From Leucobacter sp. UT-8R-CII-1-4 (GTDB lineage: Bacteria > Actinomycetota > Actinomycetes > Actinomycetales > Microbacteriaceae), in the NCBI RefSeq assembly GCF_030010235.1, contig NZ_JASCRS010000004.1, positions 186,001 to 250,000 on the forward strand: 64,000 nt of DNA. Direction: 5' to 3'. Each line of letters begins with the position of its first letter. Positions within the stretch are counted from its first letter, which is position 1. The notes beneath the pieces are model-generated. The model was not told the origin of the DNA. It worked only from the letters and a program-made list of their open reading frames with translations, and did not search any database. Both the position numbers and the translations under genes were made by a program. Positions 1-9,978 of this stretch are shown piece by piece.

Positions 1-2
1 TG

Positions 3-1040
3 ATTCCTCACTTCGAGACACTGCACAAGGAAGGCCAAGCCGGTCAGGCGAAGCTGACGCAGTACACGCGTTACCTTACGATCGCACTCGCAGTGCTGCA
101 GTCGACCGTTCTGATCACTGTTGCACGCTCGGGCATGCTGTTTGGCAGCTCGGCAAACCAGGCCTGCCAGAACCTTGTGTCGCAGGAATGGTGGGCGATC
201 ATCATCATGATCCTCACTTTGACCGCTGGCACTGGCCTCATCATGTGGTTCGGTGAGCTGATCACCGAGCGCGGTATCGGTAACGGTATGTCGCTCTTGA
301 TCTTCACCTCGATTGCTGCGCAGTTCCCGAACGCGCTCTGGACCATCAAGCTCTCGAAGGGCTGGGAAGTCTTCTTCTTCGTTATCGGCGTCGGTATCCT
401 CGTGATTGCTGCCGTGGTCTTCGTCGAGCAGTCACAGCGCCGCATCCCTGTGCAGTACGCGAAGCGTGTCGTTGGACGCCGCACCTACGGTGGCAGCAGC
501 ACCTACATTCCGATCAAGGTGAACATGGCGGGCGTTATCCCGGTTATCTTCGCCTCGGCAATTCTTTACCTGCCAATGCTTATTGCGCAGTTCAGCCAGA
601 CTCCTGACAAAGACGGCAATCTGCCGGGCTGGGTCGTTTGGATCTCGGCAAACCTCGTCCAGGGCGATCAGCCGGTCTACATGGCCGTCTTCTTCTTGCT
701 CTGCATCGGCTTCACCTTCTTCTACGTTCAGATCACCTTCAACCCTGAAGAGGTCGCAGACAACATGAAGAAGTACGGCGGATTCGTGCCAGGCATTCGT
801 GCTGGTCGACCAACCGCTGAATACCTCAACTACGTGCTGAACCGCATCACAAGTGCTGGTTCGCTGTACCTCGGTCTGATTGCTCTGCTGCCGCTGATCG
901 CGCTGGCATTCTTCGGCGCCAACTCGAACTTCCCATTCGGCGGCGCGTCGATCCTCATTATCGTGGGTGTCGGCCTGGAGACCGTCAAGCAGATCGACGC
1001 TCAGCTGCAGCAGCGTCATTACGAAGGGCTTCTTAAGTGA
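3..1040 (+). CDS. secY: Preprotein translocase subunit SecY (5' truncated by window)
   Basis: SecY is the pore-forming subunit of the SecYEG protein-export channel in the cytoplasmic membrane. The reading frame is open from base 3, so the N-terminal part lies outside the window; about 345 residues remain. The visible part has several hydrophobic segments, a cytoplasmic loop with the SecY-typical [10 protein letters not shown] stretch, and the C-terminal region with [15 protein letters not shown] and a YEGLLK end. The TGA stop overlaps the GTG start of adk (GTGA), the classic secY-adk coupling of the spc operon. No defect is seen. The family assignment is certain; only the start is missing. 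Confidence 0.98.
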   Translation: MPHFETLHKEGQAGQAKLTQYTRYLTIALAVLQSTVLITVARSGMLFGSSANQACQNLVSQEWWAIIIMILTLTAGTGLIMWFGELITERGIGNGMSLLIFTSIAAQFPNALWTIKLSKGWEVFFFVIGVGILVIAAVVFVEQSQRRIPVQYAKRVVGRRTYGGSSTYIPIKVNMAGVIPVIFASAILYLPMLIAQFSQTPDKDGNLPGWVVWISANLVQGDQPVYMAVFFLLCIGFTFFYVQITFNPEEVADNMKKYGGFVPGIRAGRPTAEYLNYVLNRITSAGSLYLGLIALLPLIALAFFGANSNFPFGGASILIIVGVGLETVKQIDAQLQQRHYEGLLK

Positions 1041-1630
1041 GCGTAACCGCACAGACTCGTCTTCTCATCGTTGGCCCTCCAGGGGCTGGCAAAGGCACCC
1101 AGGCGTCACGAATCGCCGAGCGTTACGGAATTCCGTGGATCTCGACCGGTGATATCTTCCGCGCAAACATCAAGGCTGGTACCGACCTCGGCAAGCGCGT
1201 TTCGCAGTTGATCGAGGCTGGTCAGCTGGTGCCAGATGAGCTGACCAACGAGATTGTTGCGGATCGCCTCAAGCAGGAAGATGCCGCGAACGGTTTCTTG
1301 CTCGACGGTTACCCACGCACGGTGGATCAGGTGCACGCTCTCGATCGGGCGCTTGAGGCCGATGCGCGCGTGCTTGACGCCGTGGTGCTGCTTGAGGTTG
1401 ATACCGATGAGGTTGTCACTCGTCTGCTCGGCCGTGCTGAGGTTGAGGGTCGTGCCGATGACACTGAAGAGGTCATTCGTCACCGCCAGAACGTCTACCA
1501 GGAGCAGACGACCCCGCTGGTTGAGCTGTACACCACCCGTGATCTGCTGGTTACGGTTGATGGTCTTGGTGACGTCGAAGAGGTTACCTCGCGTATCTTC
1601 ACCGCGCTTGATACAAAGCTTGCCGGCTAG
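1037..1630 (+). CDS. adk: Adenylate kinase
   Basis: Adenylate kinase interconverts ATP plus AMP and two ADP in the cytosol. The 197-aa protein starts with a P-loop GPPGAGKGT at about residues 12-20, then the AMP-binding STGD(I)FR motif and the DGYPRT motif near residue 85. It is a short-form enzyme: the LID region lacks the zinc-finger insertion of long forms. The GTG start overlaps the secY stop, so translation is probably coupled. It lies between secY and map, as in most Actinobacteria. Confidence 0.97.
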   Translation: MSVTAQTRLLIVGPPGAGKGTQASRIAERYGIPWISTGDIFRANIKAGTDLGKRVSQLIEAGQLVPDELTNEIVADRLKQEDAANGFLLDGYPRTVDQVHALDRALEADARVLDAVVLLEVDTDEVVTRLLGRAEVEGRADDTEEVIRHRQNVYQEQTTPLVELYTTRDLLVTVDGLGDVEEVTSRIFTALDTKLAG

Positions 1631-1668
1631 TTCCGGTCTTTCCAACGTTCTATAGGAGCTGAATTTAC

Positions 1669-2508
1669 GTGAGTCGGGGTCTGCTGCGGCGTTCGATCTA
1701 CAAGTCACCCGCGCAACTGCGTCTCATGCAGGCGCCCGGGGATGCTGGTGCTGCTGCGCTTGCCGCTATGGCTGCGTCGGTTCGGCCCGGTATCACTCCG
1801 CTTGAGCTTGATGCCATCGCCGAGCAGGCAATTCGCCAGCTCGGCGGTGCACCCAACTTTATGTTGGAGCCTGGCTACCGTCACACGATTTGCGCCAATG
1901 TGAACGAGAACGTGGTGCACTCGATTCCGAGTGCCCGTCCGTTGGAGCCTGGCGACATTGTCTCGCTTGACGTTGGTGCCGTGATTCAGGGCTGGCACAG
2001 CGACACTGCGATCACTGTGGCTCTGCCAGATCCGGCTCGCCCTGAACTGACAGCTGCGAACGAAAAGCTTAACCTGGTAACAGAACAAGCGATGTGGCAC
2101 GGAATTGCTCGTCTCGCGAAGGCAAAGCACCTGAATGAGGTTGGCGAGGCCGTATCGGCTTATGTCAACGCAGAGAGCGATTTTAACGTTCTTGAAGACT
2201 ACATTGGGCACGGTATCGGGCGTCGTATGCACGAGGATCCGCCTGTGTTCAATGTGCCAACGCACCGTAAGGGTCCCGAGGTGAAACCCGGTCTTGTTGT
2301 TGCGATTGAGCCGATTATTTCGGCTGGCACGATCGACACTGTGATCGAAGACGACGACTGGACAGTCAGCATCGCAGATGGCTCGATGAGCGCGCAGTGG
2401 GAGCATACAGTAGCGGTGCACTCTGGAGGTATCTGGGTGCTTACCGCGCCGGACGGCGGCGCTGCAGGTCTCGCTCCGTTTGGCATTGTGCCAACCCCAA
2501 TCGCCTAA
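1669..2508 (+). CDS. map: Type I methionine aminopeptidase
   Basis: Removes the initiator methionine from nascent proteins. The 279-aa sequence has the pita-bread fold signatures: NENVVHSIPS, the metal ligand region SLDVGAVIQGWHSDTAITV, GHGIGRRMHEDPPV with its histidine, IEPIIS and a final WEHTVAV. A GTG start at 1669 follows an AGGAG ribosome-binding site with good spacing. It is co-directional with secY and adk, and a strong hairpin follows directly, so the transcript probably ends here rather than running on into infA as in many Actinobacteria. Confidence 0.96.
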   Translation: MSRGLLRRSIYKSPAQLRLMQAPGDAGAAALAAMAASVRPGITPLELDAIAEQAIRQLGGAPNFMLEPGYRHTICANVNENVVHSIPSARPLEPGDIVSLDVGAVIQGWHSDTAITVALPDPARPELTAANEKLNLVTEQAMWHGIARLAKAKHLNEVGEAVSAYVNAESDFNVLEDYIGHGIGRRMHEDPPVFNVPTHRKGPEVKPGLVVAIEPIISAGTIDTVIEDDDWTVSIADGSMSAQWEHTVAVHSGGIWVLTAPDGGAAGLAPFGIVPTPIA

Positions 2509-2522
2509 AGTAAACTTTCACA

Positions 2523-2562
2523 CAATAAACGACCGATCGATTCGTTGATCGGTCGTTTATTG
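2523..2562 (+). terminator. Hairpin terminator after map
   Basis: A perfect inverted repeat with 16-bp arms and an 8-nt loop lies 15 bases after the map stop. The right arm ends in TTTATTG, so it can act as a terminator of the secY-adk-map transcript even though the T-tract is short. Confidence 0.75.
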
Positions 2563-2651
2563 CGTGATTCGGCAGCTGAGCTGCAGCGTGTCAGCGCTGG
2601 CGCGGCGCTAACTTGAGATGGACTGTGTTTAATCTCAAGGAGCCAGCCAAT

Positions 2652-3539
2652 ATGAGTACCGAAGATCCTCGCCAACAGCAGCACACGGGTGCCAAAGGGC
2701 AGGAGAGTTCTGCGCGCAGCGATGATGGATTCTTCGGGCCAGACAGTGTTTCTTGGCGTGTGTTTGCCGATCCGGTTTCGAAGCTTGGCGGCATGGCCGC
2801 GCTTTTGTTGCAGGCGCTCAACCCGTACATGATGCGGCTCTTTTACAAAACCACGGGTTCGCACGATGATTCCGCTGGACGCGATGAGCGCACTGGCCGC
2901 TACTTCGAGACCGTTGTGTTTGGTGACAAAGCGCACGCTGAAGCGGCTGCTCAGTCGGTGCGGCGGATGCACGCGCACGCGGTGTGGGTTGACCCGCATA
3001 GCGGCCAGGAGATGCGAGCAGATAACCAGGATTGGCTTGCCTGGACGCACAATACTTTTGTGTATGCCTTGATTCAGGCTAGCAATGCTTTTGGCAACGA
3101 GTTGACCCTGGACGAAGCGAATCGGTTCATTGTGGAACAGGTAGAAGCTGCGCGTCTGATTGGGATCGAAGATCTTTCGGCGATCCCACGTTCTGTCTCT
3201 GAACTGGAGAAGTACATCGACGCCCAGCAAAGCTGGCTTTCGCTCACGGTCGAAGCCGCTGAAGTCACGCGTACGTTGCGGAAGCCGTCTTTTAGGGGCA
3301 ATCCGGTGAAGGTTTGGAGCATCATCATCGTGCAGGACGGTGTGCTCTCGCTGCTGCCTGATTGGGCGAGGCTGCTGTACGGAATCGAGGGGAGGCCGAT
3401 GAATTTGCGTTCTGCGGCGCGAACTACGCGGTGGCTGATGTCACTTGCGCGCAAGTCGCAGTCGTATGGAGAACTCATCGGAGCTGCCACGGCGCGGGTT
3501 GAGGATCACCCGTATCGCAAGGTGCGCAAAACGCGCTAG
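2652..3539 (+). CDS. MpaB/DUF2236-type oxygenase-like protein
   Basis: A 295-aa protein resembling the oxygenase MpaB / rubber-oxygenase (Lcp) catalytic-domain family, a helical, often haem-binding fold. Family-like features are an early SVSWRVFADPV segment, a DERTGRYFETVVFG stretch, HAVWVDP, and a WLAWTHNTFVYALI helix. The frame is open from 2613, but the ATG at 2652 is preferred because AAGGAG lies upstream of it. No signal peptide is seen, so it is probably cytosolic. The substrate is unknown. It appears monocistronic, between the map terminator and the divergent-looking leader of the next gene. Confidence 0.72.
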   Translation: MSTEDPRQQQHTGAKGQESSARSDDGFFGPDSVSWRVFADPVSKLGGMAALLLQALNPYMMRLFYKTTGSHDDSAGRDERTGRYFETVVFGDKAHAEAAAQSVRRMHAHAVWVDPHSGQEMRADNQDWLAWTHNTFVYALIQASNAFGNELTLDEANRFIVEQVEAARLIGIEDLSAIPRSVSELEKYIDAQQSWLSLTVEAAEVTRTLRKPSFRGNPVKVWSIIIVQDGVLSLLPDWARLLYGIEGRPMNLRSAARTTRWLMSLARKSQSYGELIGAATARVEDHPYRKVRKTR

Positions 3540-3671
3540 ACAGATTTGTTTGACGAGTGGCTTGAAAATAGGCGGCCGCGCAGATTACATTTACCACGAG
3601 GATCGCGCACAGTTGCGCGACGAGAACACTCGAGGGCAAGACTTCACGAATGCCCATGAACAGGGGTCAAC

Positions 3672-5300
3672 ATGCGCGCGAATCAAGAGCGCCAACGCTC
3701 GCGCGGGCTACTTGCCGGTGCACTCGTCACACTACTCGCAGCGAGTGTCACGATACTCAGTGGGGGCGCAGCTGCCGCAGATCAAGGCGACGGCGTTCAT
3801 ATTCCAGACTCAGTGCTTCGAAACTGCATTAGTGAATCGCTGAACCAAGACCCAACAGCCGAGATCACCGAGACACAGATGCGTCAGATCACCAATCTCA
3901 GCTGTTTCGCCCCGGGAATAAGTGATCTGAGTGGGCTTGAAACAGCGAAGTTTTTGAGCAGCTTTTTTGTATTCGGTGACGGCACGACTCATATAGACCT
4001 CACTCCACTAAAAGACTCAGTGATGCTGCAATCGCTCACGATTATTGGCTCCCAGATTGATGATCTTTCGCCATTGATTGCCCTGCCTGGAATCAAATCA
4101 ATAGATTTTGCAAAGAACCAAGTGAGTGACCTTTCCCCGATATCGAAGCTATATAGCTTGGAGCGGGTAAAGCTCGACTCGAACCAGCTCGTTGAACTCT
4201 CTGACCTCGTTGGCCTGCACAGATTGATCGAGCTGCAAGTGGCGGATAACCAGATTGCCGACCTCACGCCCGTCAGTCAATTGCCCAACCTGGAGTCACT
4301 GTGGATTGGATACAACCAGGTCAGTGACCTTTCACCGCTAGCACCGCTCGGCAATCTGCGACAGCTCGCAGTGGAATCCAATTCGATAGCTGGCTGGGAT
4401 ACACTCAAAAACTTCGATCTCCTCGAGTCTCTCGAGGCGAGCAATACCGGCATGAGCGACCTTAGCGTCTTGGAAGGACTCGGCAACTTGTTGAACCTCG
4501 GGCTACGGGGCAACGGTATTGAAGATGTGACGCCCCTTGCCGCACTGCAAAACTTGATGACAGTCAACCTCAACGAAAACCGGATCGCAGACGTCTCTGC
4601 GTTTGCAGGATTCTCTGGGTATTGGTTGAGCGTACGTGACCAGGTAATACAGCGTTCCGCCAAAGCTGGTGAGCCAACACAAAACCCAATTATTGGCTTT
4701 GACGGGCTCACAGTAGCCTCAAACTCGTTCTGGTTCGACGAAGCGAGCGACAGCTTCGTGTTCGAAACGCACGGCAAAGCGCAAACAGCTTGGAGTAGCC
4801 CCTCGGGAGACGGTACAGCAGACTATGGTGGCATCATCGAGTGGGCTGTGACGGGCACCCAAGTTATGCCAGAGACGCCAAGCATTACGCAAGCCACCAC
4901 GAACAAAGACGGCTCGGTAAACGACCCGGTACTGACATCTGTTGAGACAGCCGGGATCACGTACATCCTGTTTGGGATGGTTACTGCAGGCGAAACCGCG
5001 CGACTATACGCCTTCCCTCACGGCGGCTACTACATCGACGACTCCGCGCTGCCAGAAGGTTGGGCCTTTGACCCCGTGTTCAGCGCAGTCTATTTTGAGC
5101 TGGTATTTGACGAGGCGTCGCCCTACGTCGAGCCGACACTGCCGGTAACCCCGTCTGTGCCAAACGGGTCCACCGGTCTGGTTTCAACAGGTGCAGCTCG
5201 GTGGTACACGACAAGCATGCTCGCCTTAGCTTTGGTGTTTGCCAGTGCTGGATTCATAGGCCTGCGACATTCCCAGAAGCGCAAACGCAGCGATGGCTGA
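3672..5300 (+). CDS. Leucine-rich-repeat cell-wall protein with LVSTG anchor
   Basis: A 542-aa exported protein. Residues about 1-36 are a signal peptide (basic start, hydrophobic core, cut after GAAAA). Residues about 80-315 hold internalin-style LRR units of about 22 residues with the recurring N-x-IxDLSPL/LxxLxxL pattern. A beta-rich region follows. The C-terminus has LVSTG, a hydrophobic span and a KRKR tail, the layout of a sortase substrate although Pro is replaced by Val. Internalin-like LRRs usually bind proteins, and a surface adhesion role is inferred. The stop codon sits inside a hairpin shared with convergent katG. Confidence 0.82.
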   Translation: MRANQERQRSRGLLAGALVTLLAASVTILSGGAAAADQGDGVHIPDSVLRNCISESLNQDPTAEITETQMRQITNLSCFAPGISDLSGLETAKFLSSFFVFGDGTTHIDLTPLKDSVMLQSLTIIGSQIDDLSPLIALPGIKSIDFAKNQVSDLSPISKLYSLERVKLDSNQLVELSDLVGLHRLIELQVADNQIADLTPVSQLPNLESLWIGYNQVSDLSPLAPLGNLRQLAVESNSIAGWDTLKNFDLLESLEASNTGMSDLSVLEGLGNLLNLGLRGNGIEDVTPLAALQNLMTVNLNENRIADVSAFAGFSGYWLSVRDQVIQRSAKAGEPTQNPIIGFDGLTVASNSFWFDEASDSFVFETHGKAQTAWSSPSGDGTADYGGIIEWAVTGTQVMPETPSITQATTNKDGSVNDPVLTSVETAGITYILFGMVTAGETARLYAFPHGGYYIDDSALPEGWAFDPVFSAVYFELVFDEASPYVEPTLPVTPSVPNGSTGLVSTGAARWYTTSMLALALVFASAGFIGLRHSQKRKRSDG

Positions 5301-5328
5301 GAGCGGGGATCTCCGTACTCTCAGCCAT
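5293..5328. terminator. Bidirectional hairpin between LRR gene and katG
   Basis: An 11-bp perfect inverted repeat (ATGGCTGAGAG / CTCTCAGCCAT) overlaps the stop of the LRR gene and lies 5 bases from the katG stop. It can serve both convergent transcripts. Confidence 0.6.
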
Positions 5329-5333
5329 CATGG

Positions 5334-7550
5334 TTAGACCGTCAGATCAAAACGGTCGAGATTTGATACCTTCACCCAAGCTTTCACAAAATCGTGAGTG
5401 AAGGAATCAGCTGCATCATCACTCGCATACACCTCGGCCACGGCGCGCAGTTCGGAGTTTGAACCGAACACCAGATCGGCCCTGGTGCCGCGCCAATTGC
5501 GCTCGCCGCTGGCATCATCACTCGCTTCAAACGCGCGCGACCCCGGATCAAGCGGCGTCCAAGTGGTGTTCAGATCAAGAAGATTCACAAAAAAGTCGTT
5601 GCTCAGCACACCGGGACGATCGGTGAGCACACCGTAGTTTGAGCCGTCCCAATTGGCGCCGAGTACTCGCAAACCGCCAAGCAGCACGGTCATCTCGGGG
5701 GCCGAAAGTGTCAAGAGATTCGCTCGATCTATCAGCAAATGCTCTGCTGGGTAACCCAAGCCTCGTTCGCTCTCATAATTTCGGAATCCATCTGCTGCTG
5801 GTTCAAGATATCCGAACGACTCAACATCGGTCTGCTCCTGGCTCGCGTCTGTTCGACCAGGCGTGAACGGTACAGACACATCGACGCCTCCAGCCGCGGC
5901 TGCGCGGGCAACACCAACATTGCCGGCGAGCACAACCAGGTCGGCAAAAGAAACCTGAGAGTCAGCATCCTCTCGGGAGTTGAACTCAGTTTGAATCGCC
6001 TCAAGCTTGGCAATCACACCGACAAGCTTTTCTGGGCGGTTCACCTGCCAAGAGCGCTGCGGCTCGAGGCGAATTCTGCCGCCATTGGCACCGCCGCGTT
6101 TATCGCTACCGCGATAGGTCGACATTGCCGCCCACGCTGTTCCGACAAGCTCGGCAATGCTGAGTCCAGACTCGGCGATTCGCTGCTCAAGAAGAGCAAG
6201 ATCTTCGGGAGTGACTAGCGGGTAATCCCGCTCAGGAAGTGGGTCTTGCCAGAGCAAGTCTTCAGCAGGAACCTCAGCGCCAAGATATCGAGTTTTTGGG
6301 CCCAAGTCGCGGTGCGTGAGTTTAAACCAGGCGCGACTGTAGGCCTCCGTGAATGCCATCTGATCGTCTCGGAACCGGAGTGAGATTTCACGGTACGCGG
6401 GATCTTCGCGCAGCGACAGATCGGTGGTGAGCATACGGGGCTCACGGCGCTCGTGGCCCTGTGCCATCGGCACCATGTCCGATCCACCGCCATCTACTGG
6501 GCGCCAGTGAAAATGCCCGCCTTCGCCCGTGACCAGCTCCCACTCGTAACCGAACAGAATGTGCAAAAACTCGTTGTCCCACCGGGTCGGGTGATAAGTC
6601 CAGGTGACCTCGATACCCGAGCCGATGGTGTCGTTGCCGTGCCCGGTGCCAAAGTTGCTTTGCCAACCGAGTCCCTGCGCCGACATGGGAGCAGCCTCAG
6701 GTTCGGGCCCTACATGATCGTCAGCAGGAGCGGCACCATGAGTCTTGCCGAAGGTGTGACCGCCAGCGATGAGTGCCACGGTTTCTTCGTCGTTCATGCC
6801 CATGCGCTTGAAGGTCTCGCGGATTTCGTGCGCGGCGGCGAGTGGGTCTGGTGTGCCGCCGGGCCCTTCGGGGTTTACGTAAATGAGTCCCATCATCGTG
6901 GCAGCGAGTGGTTTTTGCAGACTCTTGCGGTGTGCTTCCCCAGCCAGGCGATCTTCGTCGCCCAACCAGGTGCGTTCTGATCCCCAGTAGACGTCGTCAT
7001 CTGGTTCCCACACGTCGGGGCGTCCTCCGGCAAAGCCAAAGGCTGGCATGCCCATCTCCTCGTGAGCCACGTTTCCGGCGAGAATCATGAGGTCACCCCA
7101 CGAGAGCGACTTGCCGTACTTCTTTTTCACCGGCCAAAGTAGGCGTCTGGCTTTGTCTAGACCGACGTTATCTGGCCAGCTATTGAGGGGCGCGAAACGC
7201 TGTTGCCCGGTGCCACCTCCGCCACGGCCATCAAACACGCGGTAGGTGCCTGCAGAATGCCAGGCCATTCGAATCATGAGCGGACCGTAATTGTTAAAGT
7301 CAGCGGGCCACCAAGGTTGGGAATTCACGAGCAGGCTGGCAATGTCGCGTTTCACTTCGTCGAGGTTGAGCGAGAGGAAAGCTGAACGGTAGTCAAAATC
7401 GACTCCCTGTGGATTCGCAACAGCGGAGTGTTTTGAGAGAATCTTGAGGTTTAGACGGTCTGGCCACCAATCAGAATTGTTTTGAGCGTGAGTTCTGGCT
7501 GCACTATTGCCGTTTTCGCCAAAAGTTACTGGGCATTTCGGGTCTGACAT
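5334..7550 (-). CDS. katG: Catalase-peroxidase KatG
   Basis: A bifunctional haem catalase/peroxidase that removes H2O2. The protein is 738 aa, the usual two-domain length. The distal Arg-Trp-His are in [11 protein letters not shown], the adduct Tyr is in YVNPEGPGG, the adduct Met is in the FKRMGMND region, and the proximal His is in [10 protein letters not shown]. The frame extends upstream to 7604, but the ATG at 7550 follows an AAGGAG site 7 nt away and begins MSDPKCPVT, the normal N-terminus. It is monocistronic, convergent with the LRR gene. A near-palindrome upstream may be a redox or Fur-type operator. Confidence 0.97.
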   Translation of the reverse strand: MSDPKCPVTFGENGNSAARTHAQNNSDWWPDRLNLKILSKHSAVANPQGVDFDYRSAFLSLNLDEVKRDIASLLVNSQPWWPADFNNYGPLMIRMAWHSAGTYRVFDGRGGGGTGQQRFAPLNSWPDNVGLDKARRLLWPVKKKYGKSLSWGDLMILAGNVAHEEMGMPAFGFAGGRPDVWEPDDDVYWGSERTWLGDEDRLAGEAHRKSLQKPLAATMMGLIYVNPEGPGGTPDPLAAAHEIRETFKRMGMNDEETVALIAGGHTFGKTHGAAPADDHVGPEPEAAPMSAQGLGWQSNFGTGHGNDTIGSGIEVTWTYHPTRWDNEFLHILFGYEWELVTGEGGHFHWRPVDGGGSDMVPMAQGHERREPRMLTTDLSLREDPAYREISLRFRDDQMAFTEAYSRAWFKLTHRDLGPKTRYLGAEVPAEDLLWQDPLPERDYPLVTPEDLALLEQRIAESGLSIAELVGTAWAAMSTYRGSDKRGGANGGRIRLEPQRSWQVNRPEKLVGVIAKLEAIQTEFNSREDADSQVSFADLVVLAGNVGVARAAAAGGVDVSVPFTPGRTDASQEQTDVESFGYLEPAADGFRNYESERGLGYPAEHLLIDRANLLTLSAPEMTVLLGGLRVLGANWDGSNYGVLTDRPGVLSNDFFVNLLDLNTTWTPLDPGSRAFEASDDASGERNWRGTRADLVFGSNSELRAVAEVYASDDAADSFTHDFVKAWVKVSNLDRFDLTV

Positions 7551-7596
7551 GTAGAGGCTCCTTACAAGCTGGTGGCTGGCGTGCTGCTTGCCTATC

Positions 7597-7612
7597 AAAT
7601 GCAATTGAATTT
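7597..7612. promoter_or_regulatory. Near-palindrome upstream of katG
   Basis: AAATGCAATTGAATTT is a 16-bp palindrome with one mismatched pair, about 47 bases upstream of the katG start. Actinobacterial katG genes are often controlled by FurA-type repressors that bind AT-rich palindromes. The assignment here rests on position and symmetry only. Confidence 0.3.
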
Positions 7613-7778
7613 CAGGTGACTGCGTTCTTGTCCACTAGGCGCCCCATTTGGGTACAAGCGTGAACAAAAATGCGTAGCTGGGTGGGGCGCTTAGGCATCA
7701 CTCGCAGTGAGCCTTTTGCTTTGAATCTTTGCCTGCGGAGAGTTTCAGGCTGGTAGCGCTCGCAATATGATCGAAGAC

Positions 7779-8861
7779 ATGTGCACAAGAGTTGTCTGGC
7801 CAGATGCGAACGGCGCGGTTCTCGTGGGTCGCAATATGGACTTTCGGATGGACCTACTGACTAACCTGTGGAAGTATCCGCGCGGCATGAAACGCACCGA
7901 CGGGGTGCACGGCAAACTGAATTGGACTTCGAAATACGGCAGCCTTGTCGCCACAGCCTTTGACCTGGTCGGCACTGACGGCATGAACGAAAAGGGTTTT
8001 GCGGGGCACATTCTTTGGCTCGCGGAGTCGGAATACGGAAAGCCTGACACTGATGCCACGCAACTGAGCCAGGCTGTCTGGCTGCAGTACTACCTCGATA
8101 ATTTTGCAACGGTTGAAGAGGCAGTGGAGTGGACCCGGCAATCTCAGGTGCAAATTGCGCAGCTATTTGACCCAACCGGCAATCTCGTGCCAACACTGCA
8201 CCTCGCGCTTGATGATGCCACTGGTGACTCGGCGATTATTGAATACACTGACGGCTTGCCAACGATTTACCACAGCCGCGACTACAAGGTAATGACCAAC
8301 TCGCCGACTTACGACCAGCAGCTTGAACTTGTGAAAGAGTTCGAGGGGCTCGGCGGTGAAAAACCATTACCCGGATCGACGCTCGCAACCGATCGCTTTG
8401 CGCGCGCCTCGTACTATGTGGAGCGCCAGGAGCAGCCGGCCACACAGCTTGCGGCGATTGCGGCAATGTTCAGCATTATTCGAAACGTGGCCCAGCCGTT
8501 CCGTACGCCGGATCCTGGAAAACCGGATGCTTCGCAGACGATTTGGCAGGTGGTGCTCGACCTCACAAATCGTCGCTACGTCTTCGAGTCGACCACCCGG
8601 CCCGGCATCGTCTGGGTAGACCTAGACGAACTCAGCTTTAGCGAGGGGTCGAAGGTGCTGCGACTTGATCTGGTCGGGCGCTTGGCGCTTGAGGGTGGCC
8701 TCGCTGGCAATGTCAGTCGAAGCTTTAGCGATGTCGGTGAGTTTGCGAGCGAGGTGCTTGCCACTGGACGCAAAGCGCTCGAATTTATTGCGACAAGGCA
8801 GGCGGAGTTTGCGGTTATTCAGCAAGCGGTGCAGTCTCTGGTCGGCAAGAAGCGTGAGTGA
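7779..8861 (+). CDS. Linear-amide C-N hydrolase (choloylglycine hydrolase / penicillin V acylase family)
   Basis: An Ntn-fold hydrolase that cleaves linear amide bonds such as bile-salt conjugates, penicillin V or acyl-homoserine lactones. The frame is open from 7767, but the second ATG (7779) is chosen because the family needs Cys right after Met1: it gives MCTRVVW, and after Met removal Cys1, Arg17 and Asp20 (in GRNMDF) fall at the conserved spacing. The mature enzyme is about 359 aa. No signal peptide is visible. Its stop overlaps the GTG start of the FUSC-like membrane gene, suggesting one operon. The substrate cannot be deduced. Confidence 0.85.
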   Translation: MCTRVVWPDANGAVLVGRNMDFRMDLLTNLWKYPRGMKRTDGVHGKLNWTSKYGSLVATAFDLVGTDGMNEKGFAGHILWLAESEYGKPDTDATQLSQAVWLQYYLDNFATVEEAVEWTRQSQVQIAQLFDPTGNLVPTLHLALDDATGDSAIIEYTDGLPTIYHSRDYKVMTNSPTYDQQLELVKEFEGLGGEKPLPGSTLATDRFARASYYVERQEQPATQLAAIAAMFSIIRNVAQPFRTPDPGKPDASQTIWQVVLDLTNRRYVFESTTRPGIVWVDLDELSFSEGSKVLRLDLVGRLALEGGLAGNVSRSFSDVGEFASEVLATGRKALEFIATRQAEFAVIQQAVQSLVGKKRE

Positions 8862-9883
8862 CTTTGGCGCGAAATAGCGAGGTTTCGAACGATCCCGCCT
8901 CACCGGGAGGTCGTTCACCAGTGAGTTGGAAGCTCAGTCCCAAGTCCATCGGATTTGCAGTGCTTCTTGTCGCAGTTGCTGGTTTTGTGCTTGGCATATG
9001 CAATGCGCTGATTGGCCCAAATACTGCTACCTCGGGCTATCTGACCATTCTCTTTTTGCTTTCGATCGTGCGAGGTCAGAGCTGGCGGGCTCGGGTGATA
9101 GCGGTTTCTTGGTCCTTGGCGGTTGCTCTGCTGGGCTTTTTTGCGAGCAGTATGGGCTTGCTGGCAGTTATGATCGCGCTCGTTGTTGTCTCGCTGGTGC
9201 AGGGCTTCACCATGCTTGGAGAGACCGCAATGCTCACCCGCTCACCGGTGAATCTTCTGGCCTTCGCCAATCTCTCGGAGGTCGGCGCCGAAATTTGGCA
9301 GGTCTTGCTGGGCTCGCTTATTGGCGCGGGTGTTGTGCTGGCGTTTGCCGCGCTGGCGCGGCAACGAGCGGCGGATCACAAAACATCGGTGCCAACTCGA
9401 GAACGCCTGGCGTATGGATTCGCTACGGCAATCGGTTCTCTCATGATCGTGCTTGGAGCAAAGGCGATCGGATTTCCATATGTGGGCTGGGCGCTTCTTT
9501 CGTTTTGCATCCTGCTTTCGGTGAGCGCTGATCAGCGAAAGAATCGCGGATATCTTCGGATCTTGGCTTCGGTGGGTGGTGCCATGCTCGCGGTGGGTCT
9601 TGCCGTGTTCCCAGCCCCCGTGCCAACGATCGCCGCTCTCGTGTGTTTGGTGCTCTGTGTTGCCTACATCAACTCTGGCAACTACGCCCTGTTCATTCTC
9701 TTTCTTACCCCGGCAATTCTGCTCACGACAGCATCTGAAGAATCGCTCATCACTTTGGGTGTTTACCGACTGGAAGCGACTCTCGCGGCTACTGTGTTAG
9801 CGCTTGCGAGCGCAGCAATTATTGAGACAGTTCTGCGGCGGCGTCAGCCGCTTGGCCCCGCGGTTCAGAACCCGGCAGCCTGA
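8858..9883 (+). CDS. FUSC-like integral membrane protein
   Basis: A 341-aa membrane protein with about ten hydrophobic segments arranged as two similar blocks separated by a polar stretch (residues about 160-185, RQRAADHKTSVPTRERLAYG). The pattern resembles FUSC/aromatic-acid-exporter-type proteins, in which the second half repeats the first. The GTG start overlaps the preceding hydrolase stop, so both are likely co-expressed. Export of a hydrolysis product or small organic acid is possible but inferred. Confidence 0.6.
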   Translation: MTLARNSEVSNDPASPGGRSPVSWKLSPKSIGFAVLLVAVAGFVLGICNALIGPNTATSGYLTILFLLSIVRGQSWRARVIAVSWSLAVALLGFFASSMGLLAVMIALVVVSLVQGFTMLGETAMLTRSPVNLLAFANLSEVGAEIWQVLLGSLIGAGVVLAFAALARQRAADHKTSVPTRERLAYGFATAIGSLMIVLGAKAIGFPYVGWALLSFCILLSVSADQRKNRGYLRILASVGGAMLAVGLAVFPAPVPTIAALVCLVLCVAYINSGNYALFILFLTPAILLTTASEESLITLGVYRLEATLAATVLALASAAIIETVLRRRQPLGPAVQNPAA

Positions 9884-9978
9884 GCTCTCAATCGTAAATG
9901 GTATGCCATTGTGCATGTGGCGAAAAAGTATTGCACAGCGGCACGTCCGCCCATTAATTTAGACACAAGACTAAAACA

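Noticed and set aside
5398..7385. Several plus-strand frames inside katG
   Set aside because: All are shadows of the clearly coding minus-strand katG.
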